From NCBI RefSeq assembly GCF_042453785.1, contig NC_091669.1, forward strand, positions 10,056,501 through 10,120,500: a stretch of DNA of 64,000 bases. The letters are read 5' to 3'. Source of the DNA: Malus domestica (lineage: Eukaryota; Streptophyta; Magnoliopsida; Rosales; Rosaceae). The notes under the pieces are model-generated. The model saw nothing but the letters and a program-made list of their open reading frames with translations, ran no database searches and was not told where the DNA came from. Shown here in pieces: positions 24,110 through 37,119 of this stretch (the first letter of the stretch is position 1; every line of letters begins with the position of its first letter). The position numbers were made by a program, and so were the translations under genes.

Positions 24110-24560
24110 AAATTGCATGGGTATTTGGTCATTCTCAGTTTGAGAGAGTGGTGGTGTGCCTGGGTTCAATGGGATCGAGGGAGTAGGTGAGGGATGTGCC
24201 AGTGTTACAGAGGGTGAGGGAGGAAATTGAGAGGGAGGCAGATTGTATGCCCTCCTAGTTGTGGTGCAATTCCATATCTTCTTATTTTGTGCAGTCACGG
24301 TTAAGCTACGTTAATATTTTATATTTTTATTATTTTTTATCTTATTATCTTTATTAAAAAATTAATATAAAATGTTGACGTGACTTAACCGTGACCGCAC
24401 AAAATAGGAGCGCATGGAAGGTCACCACAACTAGGAAGGCAGACAATCTGCCTCCAATTGAGAGAGGTTGTCAGTGTCACTGACCCGATTGAGGGAGAGA
24501 TTTTGTGAGGATTCCACTGACTTGATTGACTGAGGATGGTCTGACATTCGGTAAGGCAAA
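24110..24560. repeat. Large imperfect foldback (inverted repeat)
   Basis: The left arm (about 24110-24310) and right arm (about 24376-24560) are reverse complements. The best match is 'ttttgtgcagtcacggttaa' on the left against 'ttaaccgtgaccgcacaaaa' on the right, and both arms carry 'aggcaga' and 'ctagttgtggt' in opposite orientation. The loop is AT-rich. Probably a MITE, but no TSD was found. Confidence 0.6.
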
Positions 24561-25012
24561 AACAAAAAGAGAGAGGCGGGTTGCAAAGGCAAAGAGAAAG
24601 AGGGAGGGGTGGGGGCACTGAATAGGAGCAAGTAAGGCTCTTCTGAACAGGAGCAAGCAAGGTGTTTTGATGCCTTATTTTGGTGGTGAAAGGAAGGGTC
24701 ACATGTAGAGAGAGAGGTTTCCTTTCGTGCACATTACCGTTTCGATCGGTTTCGATTGCTTCAATAGCAAGCCACCACCACCTAGAACAAAAAATAAACA
24801 CCCGCCACTGCTTTTCAGCCGTCATCTCCGGTGATCCATTCAAATCTCCGATCGAAACAGGTATTTACTTCCGATTCCATTGATTTCAGATCGTTCAAAT
24901 TTTCATTATAATTCGCAATCAATCTCCCAAATTTGTTGGATTTAGTGCTTTGTATCTGAATTATTTCTGAAATTGTGTGATGAGTTGAATGCAGAGAGAA
25001 ACTTAGGGCAAG

Positions 25013-25061
25013 ATGAGCGACGTATTCGAAGGGTACGAGCGCCACTACAGTGAGCTCTATA
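25013..25061 (+). pseudogene. Fragment of a VTI1-type v-SNARE gene (first codons)
   Basis: ATG at 25013 is followed by SDVFEGYERHYSEL, very close to the start of plant VTI11/VTI12 (MSDVF-GYERQYCEL), Qb-SNAREs of the Golgi, trans-Golgi network and vacuole. After Leu the similarity ends and the frame closes at a TAG about 30 bases later. A possible donor GTGAGC starts at 25050. Upstream sequence (24760-25012) has leader-like character with a possible intron start (AACAG|GTATTT, near 24858). None of the later exons was found in the following 5 kb, so this is a truncated copy. Confidence 0.55.
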
Positions 25062-27504
25062 TTTATTTTTGTGAATTTAATATATACATGTAGTTGCGCT
25101 ATATTTTGATGATTTATGTTGTATTGAATTTATGTTGTACTTTATAGTTAGGAAGATTTAACGATGCTTTTTCTATGTACTTTACTTTATTATGTTTTGA
25201 TAAACGGAGGTTCAGCCACAGGTTACTGAAATGATCACTTATATATATAGCCTCCACCACAAAGTAATTTCCTAAGAAATGTGTAGTACTTTGTCTTCTG
25301 GGTTAGTGTTCTCTAATTTAGATTAGACATTAGGGCTTTGAGCTTGGTAAGGTTTCTTTTCTTGATGCACCTCATTTTTTTATTTATTGTTTTTCTTTTT
25401 GGAGTTTTTGATTTACGAATAAATTCTACATTTAAATTCTCTTTTTGTGATCCTGCAGATTTTGTCTCTGTAATCAAATGGTTGATATCGCTGTCTGATT
25501 TCGTTCTTCTTCACTTTCAAGAAGCACCGGTGTTTACTGAAGGTATATAATCCGTTTAGACATTTAGTTTTCAATGTATCAAGTATTTTGCGTTGTTAGT
25601 TTTCTATTACTTTTGTTGCTGCCTGCCTTTTTTTTCTATTTTTTTCGTTTTTATCTGCTTCTCTTTCACTTTTGTGCAACCCATTGTCCTCAGTTTATAA
25701 TATTTCGTTGGATAATTTGATTGCCTAATGTATTCTCAAGCGATATCTTTGGTTTTAAACTGTTCTAACCTGTTTAATCTTTAAATTGTTCAATGTTAAC
25801 CCCAACATTTTATTTTCATTCTGTACGCATTGGAACCAAACTTAATTGGTGCTAAAAATGTATAGAGCCTTTAACTATACCATGAATGCAATGTTAGCCC
25901 ATAAATAATTATAAAAGTAACTTTGTCATGGGCTATAATCATATCCAACATCGTTCCATGATTGTTACCAACCTTTAAAATCAAATTTAGCATCAGTATG
26001 TTTCACCTCTCACCGTTATCAATTGTTCTTAACATATGATCATCAGATCCCAATATGTTGACCGTCGTTTTCCCTACCTTATCGTATGTGAAACGATTAT
26101 ATTTGCACTCACTTTTATTCATTGGAAAACAGTATTTGTGTCTCTCCTTATCCAGTCCTTGGTGCAAAATGTTTACAATTTGAATCTGTTTCAGCTTCCT
26201 ATAGCCACATTGGAATCAATCTGAAAGAACTGCGTCTATTCGCGGTCTTTAGGGTATAACATTGATCACTCTCAAGTTTTAATTTCTTTTTCAACATTTT
26301 TTCCTTTTGCATTTCTAAAAAAGAAAAACTTTATTCAATATATACTGATATGGTCACTTATAGCATAAAAAAACTTCCATCTTTTTTGTCAATATTTAAG
26401 TTTTTCTTATTTTTCTTCATGAACCAGGTCAACCCATAACTCTATAACCATCCACGTATAGAACTTATCCATTTTTATCATTGTGGTATCAATACAAATT
26501 TACTCTTATTTGTTGAGGTGGGATTGGTCTTAAAACACAGGAACCAGAATTTAATTGATCCCATTGTTCTGTGCACAAAAATTCCATCGACCCAAAAACC
26601 TCACTTGGAAAACAAACGTATTTACCTCTTTTTTTCTTTTCTTTTTTTTCTGCTTCTCCTTAGTTTTTACCTATTTCATTTCTTTTTCGCATCATTCTCT
26701 CTTTCATGATTAGGTTTAGCACACAGTTTTTAAACCTCTTAAACCCTGTTCGTTTTAAGTTTTTTGCTTCATTATTTAACATTCATTTGGATTTGTGATT
26801 GATGTCAACTTGGTCAGGTTTTCATACTTGCAAAGCATCTTTACAGTAATGCCTTTAAACTGTCAAATTTTCAATGAAAAATCTTGAGAGCCTTATTCAA
26901 TATTTGGCGATTAGATGAAACATCAACATAATTTCCCTCGCTTTGACCGATTCTCTGATTAAAGTCCGGAAAAATACAATGAAAAAGATGCAACTTTTTT
27001 ATGGGATTGACAATTTTCGGCTTAGTTTTGGCTAAAAAAGAATTAGTGTTACTTATTAAGTTGAGTTAACAAATTTGCAGGATGCAACAGAGCACATAGA
27101 ACAAGTTTTCAAACGAGTTAAGAAGATCTAGCTGAAAAGAGCATACAAGACAGAGCACATAGAACAATTAGTGTTACTTATTGTGTTGGATTTTGATGTT
27201 TAGGTTCTGCTGCTTAGTAGACTTTATAGTGTTCTAAATCTGTTTTGTAAATGTGCTTAAAGATTGGACATGTTATTGAATATTAGCCATGTAGTTTGAA
27301 TTGGATATGTGATTGAATATTAGGTATTTAGTTTGAATTGATTTGGATATGTGGTTTATTGAATTGGAATTTGGATATGTGCTAATTTGAATTGGAAATG
27401 TTGAATTAGAGATGTGCTACTTTGAATTGGATAGGTTGAATTGGAGTGTGCTATATTGATATGTGATGAACTAATGGTTACAGAACACACACGCGCACAC
27501 TCAC
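25062..27504. other. Gene-free stretch
   Basis: AT-rich, T-rich sequence like plant introns or 5' flanks. One possible exon on the plus strand (25460-25542, between CTGCAG and AAG|GTATAT) has one open frame but no recognisable motif. Nothing else supported. Confidence 0.4.
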
Positions 27505-27628
27505 CAGTCATCACATACTCTGGGGCTGCATAACCATAGGTTCCCATAACTCGCCTCAAAACATGAGTTTTATCACCCTTAGTACCATCTTTCGCAAGTT
27601 CGAAATCCAAAAGTTTGGCATTGTAATC
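27505..27628 (-). pseudogene. Single exon of a receptor-like cytoplasmic kinase (RLCK VII type)
   Basis: A 124 bp segment bounded by good splice sites: acceptor TTTTAG|GATTAC at 27628 and donor GACTG|GTGAGT at 27505. It encodes [15 protein letters not shown], then GDKTHV, then [17 protein letters not shown], the activation segment of PBS1-like/PBL kinases (subdomains VII-VIII). The metal-binding DFG motif reads DFE, replacing an almost invariant glycine. No neighbouring kinase exons (VAIK, HRDLK or the C-lobe) were found, so this is an isolated exon. It is probably a captured or duplicated fragment, not a gene. Confidence 0.7.
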
Positions 27629-28140
27629 CTAAAATAACTCATTCATTTAACACATATGAAAATTATGCATTTTCATAATTAAAGTTTGAAATTGTCATCA
27701 TTCTGTTCAAATGCACCATTTCCTTTTTGTTTCCCTTCTCTCATCTTGCAAGCACTCATGGTGTCCATTTCCTTTTAATTTCGGTTAATGCAGGTTCTGA
27801 AATTTGTGATGATCATTTTCATATTTCTATAAATTTTGAGAGAAAAAAGCATGTGAAAAAGCACATTAGTCTCTAGGTGTAAATCACATTAGTCTAATTA
27901 TGGCTAGGATAAAAAGACCATGTCATAAACTGTGGCTTGGTTACACTGCAATTTCAATTTGGGATTTGAATTTGTTTACAAAATCACGATCCTTTTTAAA
28001 ATTTAGAAAAGAGCATGTTAAAAGACCAATTTTCTTTACAGGAACTTGAATAAAAAGTAGGCCATGAGTGAAAACCAACCAGCAAAGATTATGCTGATTC
28101 ACTAATTTAAACATAAACCAGCTTTGAGAGTCATGCTCAC

Positions 28141-28269
28141 CCATTGTCGTTTTCCTTGCGAGCATAGTTCCTACCCAAAGTTTCCCAAACTATGTTCTCA
28201 AACCGCTGCATCGGCATATCTTTCCAACTTCTAATGGTCTTTGGTGCTAGAACATCTTCTAACTTCATT
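28141..28269 (-). pseudogene. Unrecognised exon-like segment with intact splice sites
   Basis: 129 bp between acceptor TTTTTTTAG at 28270 and donor AATGG|GTGAGC at 28141. One frame is open throughout and encodes MKLEDVLAPKTIRSWKDM followed by PMQRFENIVWETLGRNYARK. The composition is protein-like and very different from the AT-rich surroundings. I do not recognise the family. It lies about 500 bp from the kinase exon, on the same strand. Confidence 0.4.
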
Positions 28270-30288
28270 CTAAAAAAATTGATTCATAAGTACAGACACC
28301 TAAAAGCAACTAAGTAAACAGTTTAATCAAGAAGCAAATTGGAAGTAGAACCAAATAAGCCACAGTCCAACTTTCGCACACCCTCCGATGTAATTTAATA
28401 TCATAAACAGTCTCCTGAATTCAAGTTTGCCTAGAGCTTCTAATTATGTGTGCCCATCGTGTCTTTCTTGGTCTACAACCAAGGACTGATTAGTGAGAGC
28501 TTCAAAAATAGATGGTTATCACAAACAAACAATTGATCATGATGATGTTTTTTGTAATTTGGGTTTATAGTGCTTCTAAATGCTGTTTTAATTGAGTTTT
28601 CTGTGTTTGGTCGATTTGTTGTTGTGGATGGGTGATGCATTTTTTTTCTTTCAGTTAGGAAACGGTGTCGTTCAGAGTTTGTAATTTTTTGTTGGGGTTT
28701 TTTCAAGCTACTGTGTTAAAGGTGTATGATGTGTTTTTTTCTTTTCGCTTTATTTTTGCTGATTTGGGATGGTTTTTACATTATATTTTTGTTATGAGTT
28801 TGTTGTCCCATTTTTGTGATGAACTTGAATGAAATGGGATTGGAGGGTGATAAAAATTTCTAGCTAGCTAGGGAAAGGTCACAGTGTTCAGATTTTGCAG
28901 GTGGGATATTAGGGTGAGGGAAAAATGGGAAAGAGAGCATGGAAGACAAATTTAGGATTAGAGATAGGAAAACTAATCAAAAGATTATGACACAGGAATG
29001 GGTTGGGTTAATTTGGATTTTTTTTTTTTTTTTTTAACTGATTTGGGATTTTTTTTTTTTTTCTGTGATTGCCAAGTCAGCTTGAAAGAGAGCAATAACC
29101 AAATTATTCGAGGATAGGTTCTCTACATAATTAGGTTCATGCATTTAGCTGATTTCCTTCTCCATGCACATATGGAAAGGGCCTGCTCATACTCTTTGTC
29201 AGTCACGGATTTTGTCGAACATGTCCCGTGCATTTCGGTAATTGAAATGTTGGCCAAACTGGATATTGCACTGACATTAATTTGCAAAAATAGTGTTTTT
29301 ATGCTGTTAACGGTGTCTCCGTTTGGTTGAACACTATTATGCCATATGCTCTCTCTGTTTGTAAAGCAAAATAAACTGGTTGGAGTATCTTCTAATGGGC
29401 TCCTGCAATCTTTTTAATTACTCTGTTATTTCCTTTAGTTATGGGCATCTGACTTTCTGTTTTATTTCTATATATGTTGTTCCAATAGAATCAAGTGCCA
29501 AAATTAGAATAAACATCCTTCAGTCAAGTTGGACACTTTTCCATATAATGTTTGGTTCAGGGATCCTTATACAAACATAATATTCTTATGTATTTCAATC
29601 AGACTTGACCATCATGATTTGATATGTGTAAACTGCAGCTTGGTTCTGTTTCTTCAGTTTCGTATGGAAACAGACCTTCTATTTTTTTTGCCCTTCAACA
29701 GTTGTGGTTCCAAAATCAGCTACTTGAACAAGTCCTTTAACACTTTCTGTTTTAAATTACCTGTTGAACTAGCTGCCTACACTGCAGGACACATATTATA
29801 TGTGTGAACCATATGTTCTACTGTTTCTTAAGGAAACAAATTTTTTTTTGGAAACCATCTCTTTCTAATCAAACACATACCAGCCTCATTCACTCATGTA
29901 TCCCTCTGTTTGTTTGTAATTGTCTTAAGTTTATTCAACTTAAATGTGTTTTATCCATCCGATTACTTCTGAAACAATTGGTGCTCGCAGCAACGCGTAG
30001 GTGTAATTTCTAGTAGATCCTAAAACCATGGCAGGAGAAAATCATGTGTGCCACCGCGTGAGTACACTCGAGTGTCTGCATCTATTGTCATGTGACACCA
30101 GTGACAGGGTAGAATCTCTCAGCAAACATAGCAAATAATGTAACATTAAGTTCAACCTGAAACTAATATCTAGACAAATTTGAAGATGGTGGCTGGCTAA
30201 ACATGATGCTAATTCATTAAACCAACAACTTCTATGACTTCAGTGCATGTTTTCTTCGTTGTTCTTAAGCAAAACATCTGGATTTTTC
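28270..30288. other. Gene-free stretch
   Basis: No supported gene. It has long T-runs near 29020-29062, and short open frames without recognisable motifs. It could be intronic remains of whatever donated the exon-like pieces nearby. Confidence 0.4.
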
Positions 30289-31243
30289 TTAAATTTGAAT
30301 TTGATTCACTAAGTTTTCTAAGTTTGCAGATGATGAACCATGTGGCATCTGATTGAGAAGTAACTGGAGAGGGCCAATGGCGTAAACAGGTGGAGACATA
30401 CTTGAGAGGGCATCCAAAACATCTTGCTCCAATGCATCAAAGGTGTATATAATAATTGCTGAAGCTTCATAAACTCTATTCATTACTTCAAAGATGTTAG
30501 AATTTTATCGTTGGGATTTGTTGTTACAAAGTCGTTGGGGAGATCCCTCAAACGGATATTTTTCATTCTTGGAATCCAATCTAGAACCTTGTCCAAATAG
30601 CCATTTGTCAAACAACTCTCATCCACAACACAAAATTTTTTATACACGTGTTATAAATAAGCAATTCAATGAGTTAACCATAAAAATCAGTGTGTTCAAT
30701 AGTTGTATGTATTTAGTGTTGAGTGGTGCAAGTCCTTTTTCGAAAAAGCACGAAGTTGAATAAGCTTATGAAGCTGCATGCAGCAATAGTGTAGAACAGT
30801 ACTATAGGGACTCCAATTTCTTCAGCAGCTGTGATTGTGAATGTGGACAATGAAACCATCTTAAATTATGCGCATCACTGGAGGATTGTTGGATGTTGAT
30901 GTGGCATCATTGTTGAGTTCATTGAGGAGGGCACGAAAGGGAGCCAACAAATTCGGTTTTCTGACATAGTCGGCAAGCAAAGTGAGATCTTGGGTGGTAT
31001 CTTCATCTTATCTGGAAGGCCGTCTGGAATGGCTTCGCAACAAAAATCTGGCAAGCCATCAAGGGAGTTGGGGCCGAGAGATTTAAGAAAGCGCTTGTTG
31101 TTGAACTCCGTGTTGACAAAGGTGATATGAAAACCTCTGTGGTGGAGGAGCTTTGCAAATTTCAGCTTGGCCTTGATATGGCTTTGAGCTGCAACTGGAA
31201 TACAAACATCATGAGGCTTATTAGGTACTTCTTCAGTATCCAT
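30289..31243 (-). pseudogene. UGT-D: degraded UGT85A-type pseudogene
   Basis: The start codon (31241-31243) and N-terminal region are recognisable ([10 protein letters not shown]). Around 31005-31015 a short deletion shifts the frame in the PDSDEDTTQ region. The intron donor is destroyed (AAAGGT replaced by AACACT near 30718-30722), and the acceptor is TGG instead of TAG (near 30628). In exon 2 about 194 codons are missing: the frame jumps from LLLNQMP to HGSSSANLENL (about 30343), removing the whole PSPG box. It cannot make an enzyme. The surviving exon 2 residues are closest to UGT-F (NLENLVNQIQ ending). Confidence 0.92.
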
Positions 31244-31320
31244 CCTATATTTTCTGTATGCCTATTATTCGTAAACTTTGTATTGCAGACTTGCAGTGGT
31301 TGCATAATGCAGAACATTTA

Positions 31321-32209
31321 AGGGGCGTTTGTTGTACCGGACTATCTTGGACTGGATTAACTTCAGGGACTAAGTTGGACTGGCTTAGAATAGACTAAGC
31401 TGGACTAACTTAATGAAGCGTTTGGTGCACTATCGGACTAAATAACTAAAATAATAAAAATAATAATTAATTCTTATCTTTTACAGTTTTTTCTTTTTCT
31501 TTTTTTCCCTTATCTAGAAAAGTCTCCCACCCCTAAAAGCTCTCCATCTTTTTCTCCTGCCTTTCCAACTCCCTCTAACTTTCTCTCTCTACTTTCTCCT
31601 TCATCGTCAAACTTCATTCATTTTCACTATTATCTGAAAAAGCCATTTTTGGATGTTGAAATTGCAGACCATCAAACACCATTTCTTTTCACTATTATTG
31701 TCAAACTCCACCCTTTTCACAACTCGAGCATTTTTGAAAAATATAATATGGGTTATGTAATTGATTTTTTGTTTTCTGGGTTTTGGCAGATCCGTGTCTG
31801 GGTTTTGGTGGGCGTCATGAAATTTGGTGACGGTGTCGTGGCGGATAAGTCGCGGTCGAGAGAGGTCGAGCAAGCCGAGGATCTGAACAGAGGAGAAGTA
31901 TTGCCTCTCGACTGCAAGATCGGTGATAAACACGAGATGCGCGCAGAGAAGCGCAAGGAGTCGTGAATCTGCCTGATTCTGGGTTTAAATTCAGGGCGAG
32001 GAGAGAGGAAAGAGGGAGTGAAACAGAGAGCAGGGAGAGTTCTTAGCTAGTCCCACGGTTTCGAGGGACTCTCGCTAAGAACCTTTAGTGTAGGCAAGTC
32101 CGGGCTAGTCTCATTAACACTAGTCCCGGATGATAACAAACACCGGACTGGACTAATAGTTAGTCCGGTCTAGTCTAGTGACAGTTAGTGAGGGCAACCA
32201 AACGCCCCC
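31321..32209. mobile_element. Tourist/PIF-like non-autonomous element in the UGT-D 5' flank
   Basis: Starts 'aggggcgtttgttgtaccgg' and ends 'gcaaccaaacgccccc', inverted ends. TTA flanks both sides (31318-31320 and 32210-32212). Inner arms also pair ('actagtcccgga' words). The middle (31600-31980) is GC-richer with an open plus-strand frame of about 105 codons that shows no known domain. The superfamily call rests on the 3 bp TSD and is moderate. Confidence 0.65.
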
Positions 32210-32510
32210 TTATGGTCCTAGTGAGAACTTTTCAATATGTTTGTGTGATAGAAGTTGAGATTTCGCAATAAAATCAATTAGCAAATTAGGGAGTAATCCA
32301 ACTCTTTTTGCGTACATGCAAAGTTTGGTAAAGTTCCCATGTAAGACATTTTTCGTTTTCTCACACATTTTCTCATATATGACGAATTTTCAATCAAGAC
32401 ATGTGGATAACCAAACTTAGTGGTGTGGAATACATGTGGACGTTTGGTTTCACATGTGAGCCAACCTATTCTGATTCTGTGAATCACATACAAGATTTTA
32501 AGGGGAGCTT

Positions 32511-33612
32511 TAATGAAACGGGCTTGGGCCAACAAATATTTAACCAAAAACCATCATAAAATGTTATTTAACCAAAATGGCTCAAAGTTTAATAAAAAAT
32601 CATCCAAAACTATTGTCTACCTTTTTCGAACCCTTATCATCCTCTTCCTCATCATTGTCCTCATCGTCATCCTCTTATCAGCACCATGTGTTAGTATTTT
32701 ATTCCAATCAGATCCAATAAGGACCTACGGTCCCAATGATGTACGTATATGTCAGGCATCTGTAAATAGAAAAAAAAAAAACCAAAACATAAAACTGTTT
32801 TTGGAGAACCCAAAACATAATATTGTGTTTGGAAAAAAAAAATCAAATACAATGTTTGTTTTTTCTATGCACAAACAAACACTGTATCTGGAAAGAAAAG
32901 AACCAAAATCCAGAAACAGTGACTTAAATTTCAGAAATAGTGACTTAAATTCCAAAAACAGTCTATGTTTTAACCTTTGATTGTTTCTTTTCTTTCATGC
33001 ATCAGTTGATTATATTTAAGAAACACGATGCTTATTTTGCTTTGAATCCAAATATAATGAATTTCACTATTTCTTTTCTAGCTTACATTTAAGAAACAGT
33101 GTGTCCATTTCATTTGGATCAAGAAACAATGACTTAGATTCCAAAAAAAATAACTTAGATTCCAGAAACAGTTTATTTTTACAATCTAGAAACAGTGACT
33201 CATCATTATTATTGAATAACATGCAAATCTCAAATTTATTTTCTGTAGAAACAAACGATGAACTCCACTAAAGAAGAAAAATTGAAAAACAGTACCTCAA
33301 ATACATTATGAATAATAACAACGATCACGTTTCAACGAAATAATACAAAATATAAATTAAATAGTATGAGGATCTATATTTTTGTTTCAAAGAAAAAGAA
33401 GAAGGTCTACAAAACAACGATGAACTCTATTAACGACGAAAATCTAGAACTCAACCTAAAAATGTTAGGGGTAAAATCAACAAATCATAATTTATTATAG
33501 TTAGACAATTTTTAGTTGGACTACTTTAATATGGGCCTTATACTAATCATTAAACATAACTTATAACATGGTTTTTGATTAAAACTAAAAATTTTCAAGC
33601 CCTTTTCATTAG
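32511..33612. mobile_element. Non-autonomous element with 'aatgaaa-gggctt' ends
   Basis: Left end 'taatgaaacgggcttgggcc' and right end, reversed, 'taatgaaaagggcttgaaaa'. Both continue with 'aaccaaaaaccat'-like words. The interior repeats 'cagaaacagtgacttaaatt' several times (32910-33200). No coding domain. Ends match those of the gene-fragment-bearing element at 20440-21625. Confidence 0.5.
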
Positions 33613-34674
33613 TTTTCATTTCTTCATGTTGAGACATTTCTTCACATCCTTACATTCCTATTCTTATCTTCACGCCAGTTCAGGCAGTGAAATATATAAT
33701 CTTGTTTGAGGAATCTTAAATGGGTGATTCAAGTTGAATAACGAGTCAATTGTAATAACAAAATAATCAGAAAGTCCTTTGGGTGTGATCATATGCTTGA
33801 TGTAAAAGACACATAAACCATGTAATATAAGGTTTCTAGAGAAAACTGTTTTGAAGAAAGTCCTTTGGGGCTTTTGATTGCCCAAAGTAGGATTGTATTT
33901 GGCTATTTAACACCAATTCCAACTTCAACTAAACATGAGGTTAATTGACAACGGAATTAATTCGAAATACAACTTTTTTTGAGAAATTTGGAAAAATAAT
34001 CAGAATTTGAACCTCGTATAAAATTATAGTAATTATTTTAATTTCATGTAATTATAACCAAAAATTATTATGAAAGTACTAATATACCCTTAAAAGTACT
34101 ATTACACGAAGTTGTCACTTGCAATTATTAGCTATGATTACAATGAGGAAGAATTATGAGTTCAAAGTGGATAGATTGAATAAGGATCATTTGGAAGTTA
34201 GATATATAGACGATAATGGCAAGTAACAACTTCGAATTAAATTTCAATGTCTCCACTTTGAACTCATAATTAAAATATTGACTATAATTTTAAATGGGGT
34301 CCAAATTTCGATTATTTTTTTCAAATTTCCCCTTTTTTGTGGGGGCTTATTTTAAACATTTAAAATGAGGAGTCTAAATAGAATCGATCCAACGCAAGCC
34401 ACTAATCCAAATTAACCAATCTCTATAATTAGTCCAAATCAGGTCAATCTTATAGATTAAGTGTGCGTTTAAGTGATTATTATCAGTGTGCCTTTATGTG
34501 ATTATTAATTTTTTTTTAACAAACGATATTATCTATACTAATTGACTAACAATAATATGATTCAAATTCGCTTTTTTTTTTTTTTTTTTATCAAAGTCGC
34601 CTTAACCTCTCATTATGAGTGTGTAAAAGGACGTTTCCGTTGAAATTACTCAAATATTCACTAGGTCTTCTATT
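33613..34674. other. Gene-free stretch
   Basis: AT-rich with no gene recognised. A T-run lies at 34570-34590. A loose inverted pair occurs around 34110-34145 and 34220-34270 ('agttgtcacttgcaattat' against 'aagtaacaactt'). Confidence 0.4.
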
Positions 34675-36198
34675 GTGACAACCCATCGCAAAATTTTACA
34701 ATTTTACAAAATTTAAAAGTGTGACTTTACGAAAATGCCCTTAGAGGCGAGGGTTTTAACTTCCGTTGACCAACATATAATGAGGTGTATAAATTAATCT
34801 ATTAGCGTTTTCTTGAAGTACTTTTGGTTTGGTCACTATTTATATATATATTTTTTATATATTTTTCTAAGTTATTTATTTTATTTATCATTTTAGTGAT
34901 TTGAAAAGAGTTGAAAAAGAGGAAAGAAGAAGGGGAAAACGGGGAGAAGGAAGACAGATGGGCTGCTGCCCAATCGCAGAAGAGGAAGAGAACTGCTTAA
35001 TTGGGCGAGAAGGAAAAGGTGAGCAAGGAGAGGGGGGGCAGAGACTGCCCAATCAGAAGAGGGAAAAGGAGAGAAAGGAGAGGAGAAGAAAAGCAGGGGA
35101 AAATGGAAAACTCACTCGGATCCCCACAACCCGGTTGCTACCCATTCTTTACCCATTCTCTTCCCATCGCCGATTCTGTCGGTTTTTCTGGCGATTTACA
35201 ACCTTCCACCCCTACCAAAAAACTCCATAGTCCTCCCTCTTCCATCTCCACTCAGAATTGATGGGGTTTAAGCTTGAATTTGGGTAGAATGGAACCTGTG
35301 GGTTCTGAGGGTGCCACAGCGAAATCCGACGATCGTGAAAGTAATGTCGACCACCACCACCACCACCAAACCACTTCTTCAAATGCCAGGAACAAAGCCC
35401 AAACAGTTTTAGGGGCGTTGGTGTTGCGGTTTGGTCAAATTGAAGAACACCCAAATACTAAGGTTTTCCGACGAGTTTTAGCAAAATTAGGGCTCTTCCA
35501 GGCCAAATTTACCTTGGCCGCAGGTATAAAGTTTACTCTAATATTTGAGATCTTCATTTATGTAATTTTTGAGAATTTTTAGAAATAGTTAAATTTTCCG
35601 GCTAGTTGATCGTTGAATCTAAATTCCCGATGATATGTGAATAGGCCAAAATATGAATCGACGATCCAACCGTTGGATCGTCACCAAACTTTAATATGTT
35701 ATAATACGTAATATTTAAGAACCATAGGAACTTATGGATCAAGAATCTGATGTACGGATCTTCCCAAATTGAATTTGGAAGTTCATAAAATAAATGCTAA
35801 CCGCCATTTGATTTTGGGCAATTGGTGGAGATCCGACCATTGGATCGTAATGAAATTTTAGTATGTTTGTTTTGCAAATCTTCCGGATCGAGTTATACAG
35901 GTTTGTAGACCTTACCGTCGATCTTTGATCGACAGTTGACTCGTAGTCAATGAGTCTCAAACTATTTGAGAATGTCCTTAAGGATGTGCTTTATGTGAAT
36001 TTTGTATTCTATTGATAAGAATTCTGAGATGTGATCCGATAATTGTTATAGGCGCCAATCTTTCGGGACGTCTCAATGCGCGTGCTAGAGAATCATAGTG
36101 TGGACTCTAGGTGAGTGGGTCTTTTTCTTTTATCACATGCATATAGTTGATAGTTCCATAAATGCTTCTAAATTGATTTATGCATTTTATGCCAGGTC

Positions 36199-36203
<5 letters not shown>

Positions 36204-36235
<32 letters not shown>
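36204..36235. repeat. (GT)n microsatellite
   Basis: About sixteen GT units within the element at 34675-37835. Confidence 0.9.
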
Positions 36236-36237
<2 letters not shown>

Positions 36238-37119
36238 CTAAAGTGCTAATAGATGGTTGAGTTGAGATTATATCATAGTATATCCATATGCATGTTATCT
36301 ACAATTAATTATTGCGAACTACGAATGGCTTGATCCCTGTTTGGGGTATGTAGGCAGTCTAGCAAGACGTTAGATGCAGCCATATAGGAAATGAGATTAA
36401 ATAATCAAGACAATAACCTTGTTTAAGGAATTGAGCGATGTGAGGGATATTGGTGAAAAATGTGCATTTTAACTTTATGTTTTGGTGATTAATAGTTAAT
36501 ACACCGTATTATATAATTGGAAATATTATGAAATGTTTTAATTTTAGATTTTATCATGGCATATCCATACGTATATTCCTTGCGCATAATTATTGTGAAC
36601 ACTCTGAAGCGAACACAATTGTACAGGTTGCATATGAATAGTACATGTGTATTAGATGCATTTAAAGCTCATAAACCTGCACCCCAAATGATTGTGATTT
36701 AACCAGAGATATAATACATGCCTGTTTATAATGTCACCTCCCGCACCCTATACTCACATTGGATCCAATTTAAGTGCACAGTCTTGTCGTACAGACCACC
36801 ATAGGTGGTTCCGACTCGTAGGTGATTAGCGATTTATCACATGGCTATCTTAAGTGCGTAGCATTGAGCATAATTATATTACACCCAGTCTTGTTGTACA
36901 GACCTTTTCAATGGTTTCGACTTGTGTGCAGTGTAGTGCCATATACGTCAATTATAGTAACTCCGGCTTATGTGCTAGCAATGATTGATGAGCTATGATT
37001 TCAGTCGTACAGGTCACTACAGGTGACTCCGGCTTATGTGTTAGCAATGATTGATGAGATATGTGATGAGATATGGATAAGTCGTACATGTCATTATAGA
37101 TGACTTCGACTTACGAGTT

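Noticed and set aside
24385..24843. 152-codon minus-strand frame
   Set aside because: Low-complexity composition and overlap with the foldback and the leader-like region of the VTI1-like fragment; no motif.
34901..35582. Arg/Glu/Lys-rich and His-run plus-strand frames
   Set aside because: Low-complexity sequence inside an unclassified transposon, with no domain or relative that I recognise.
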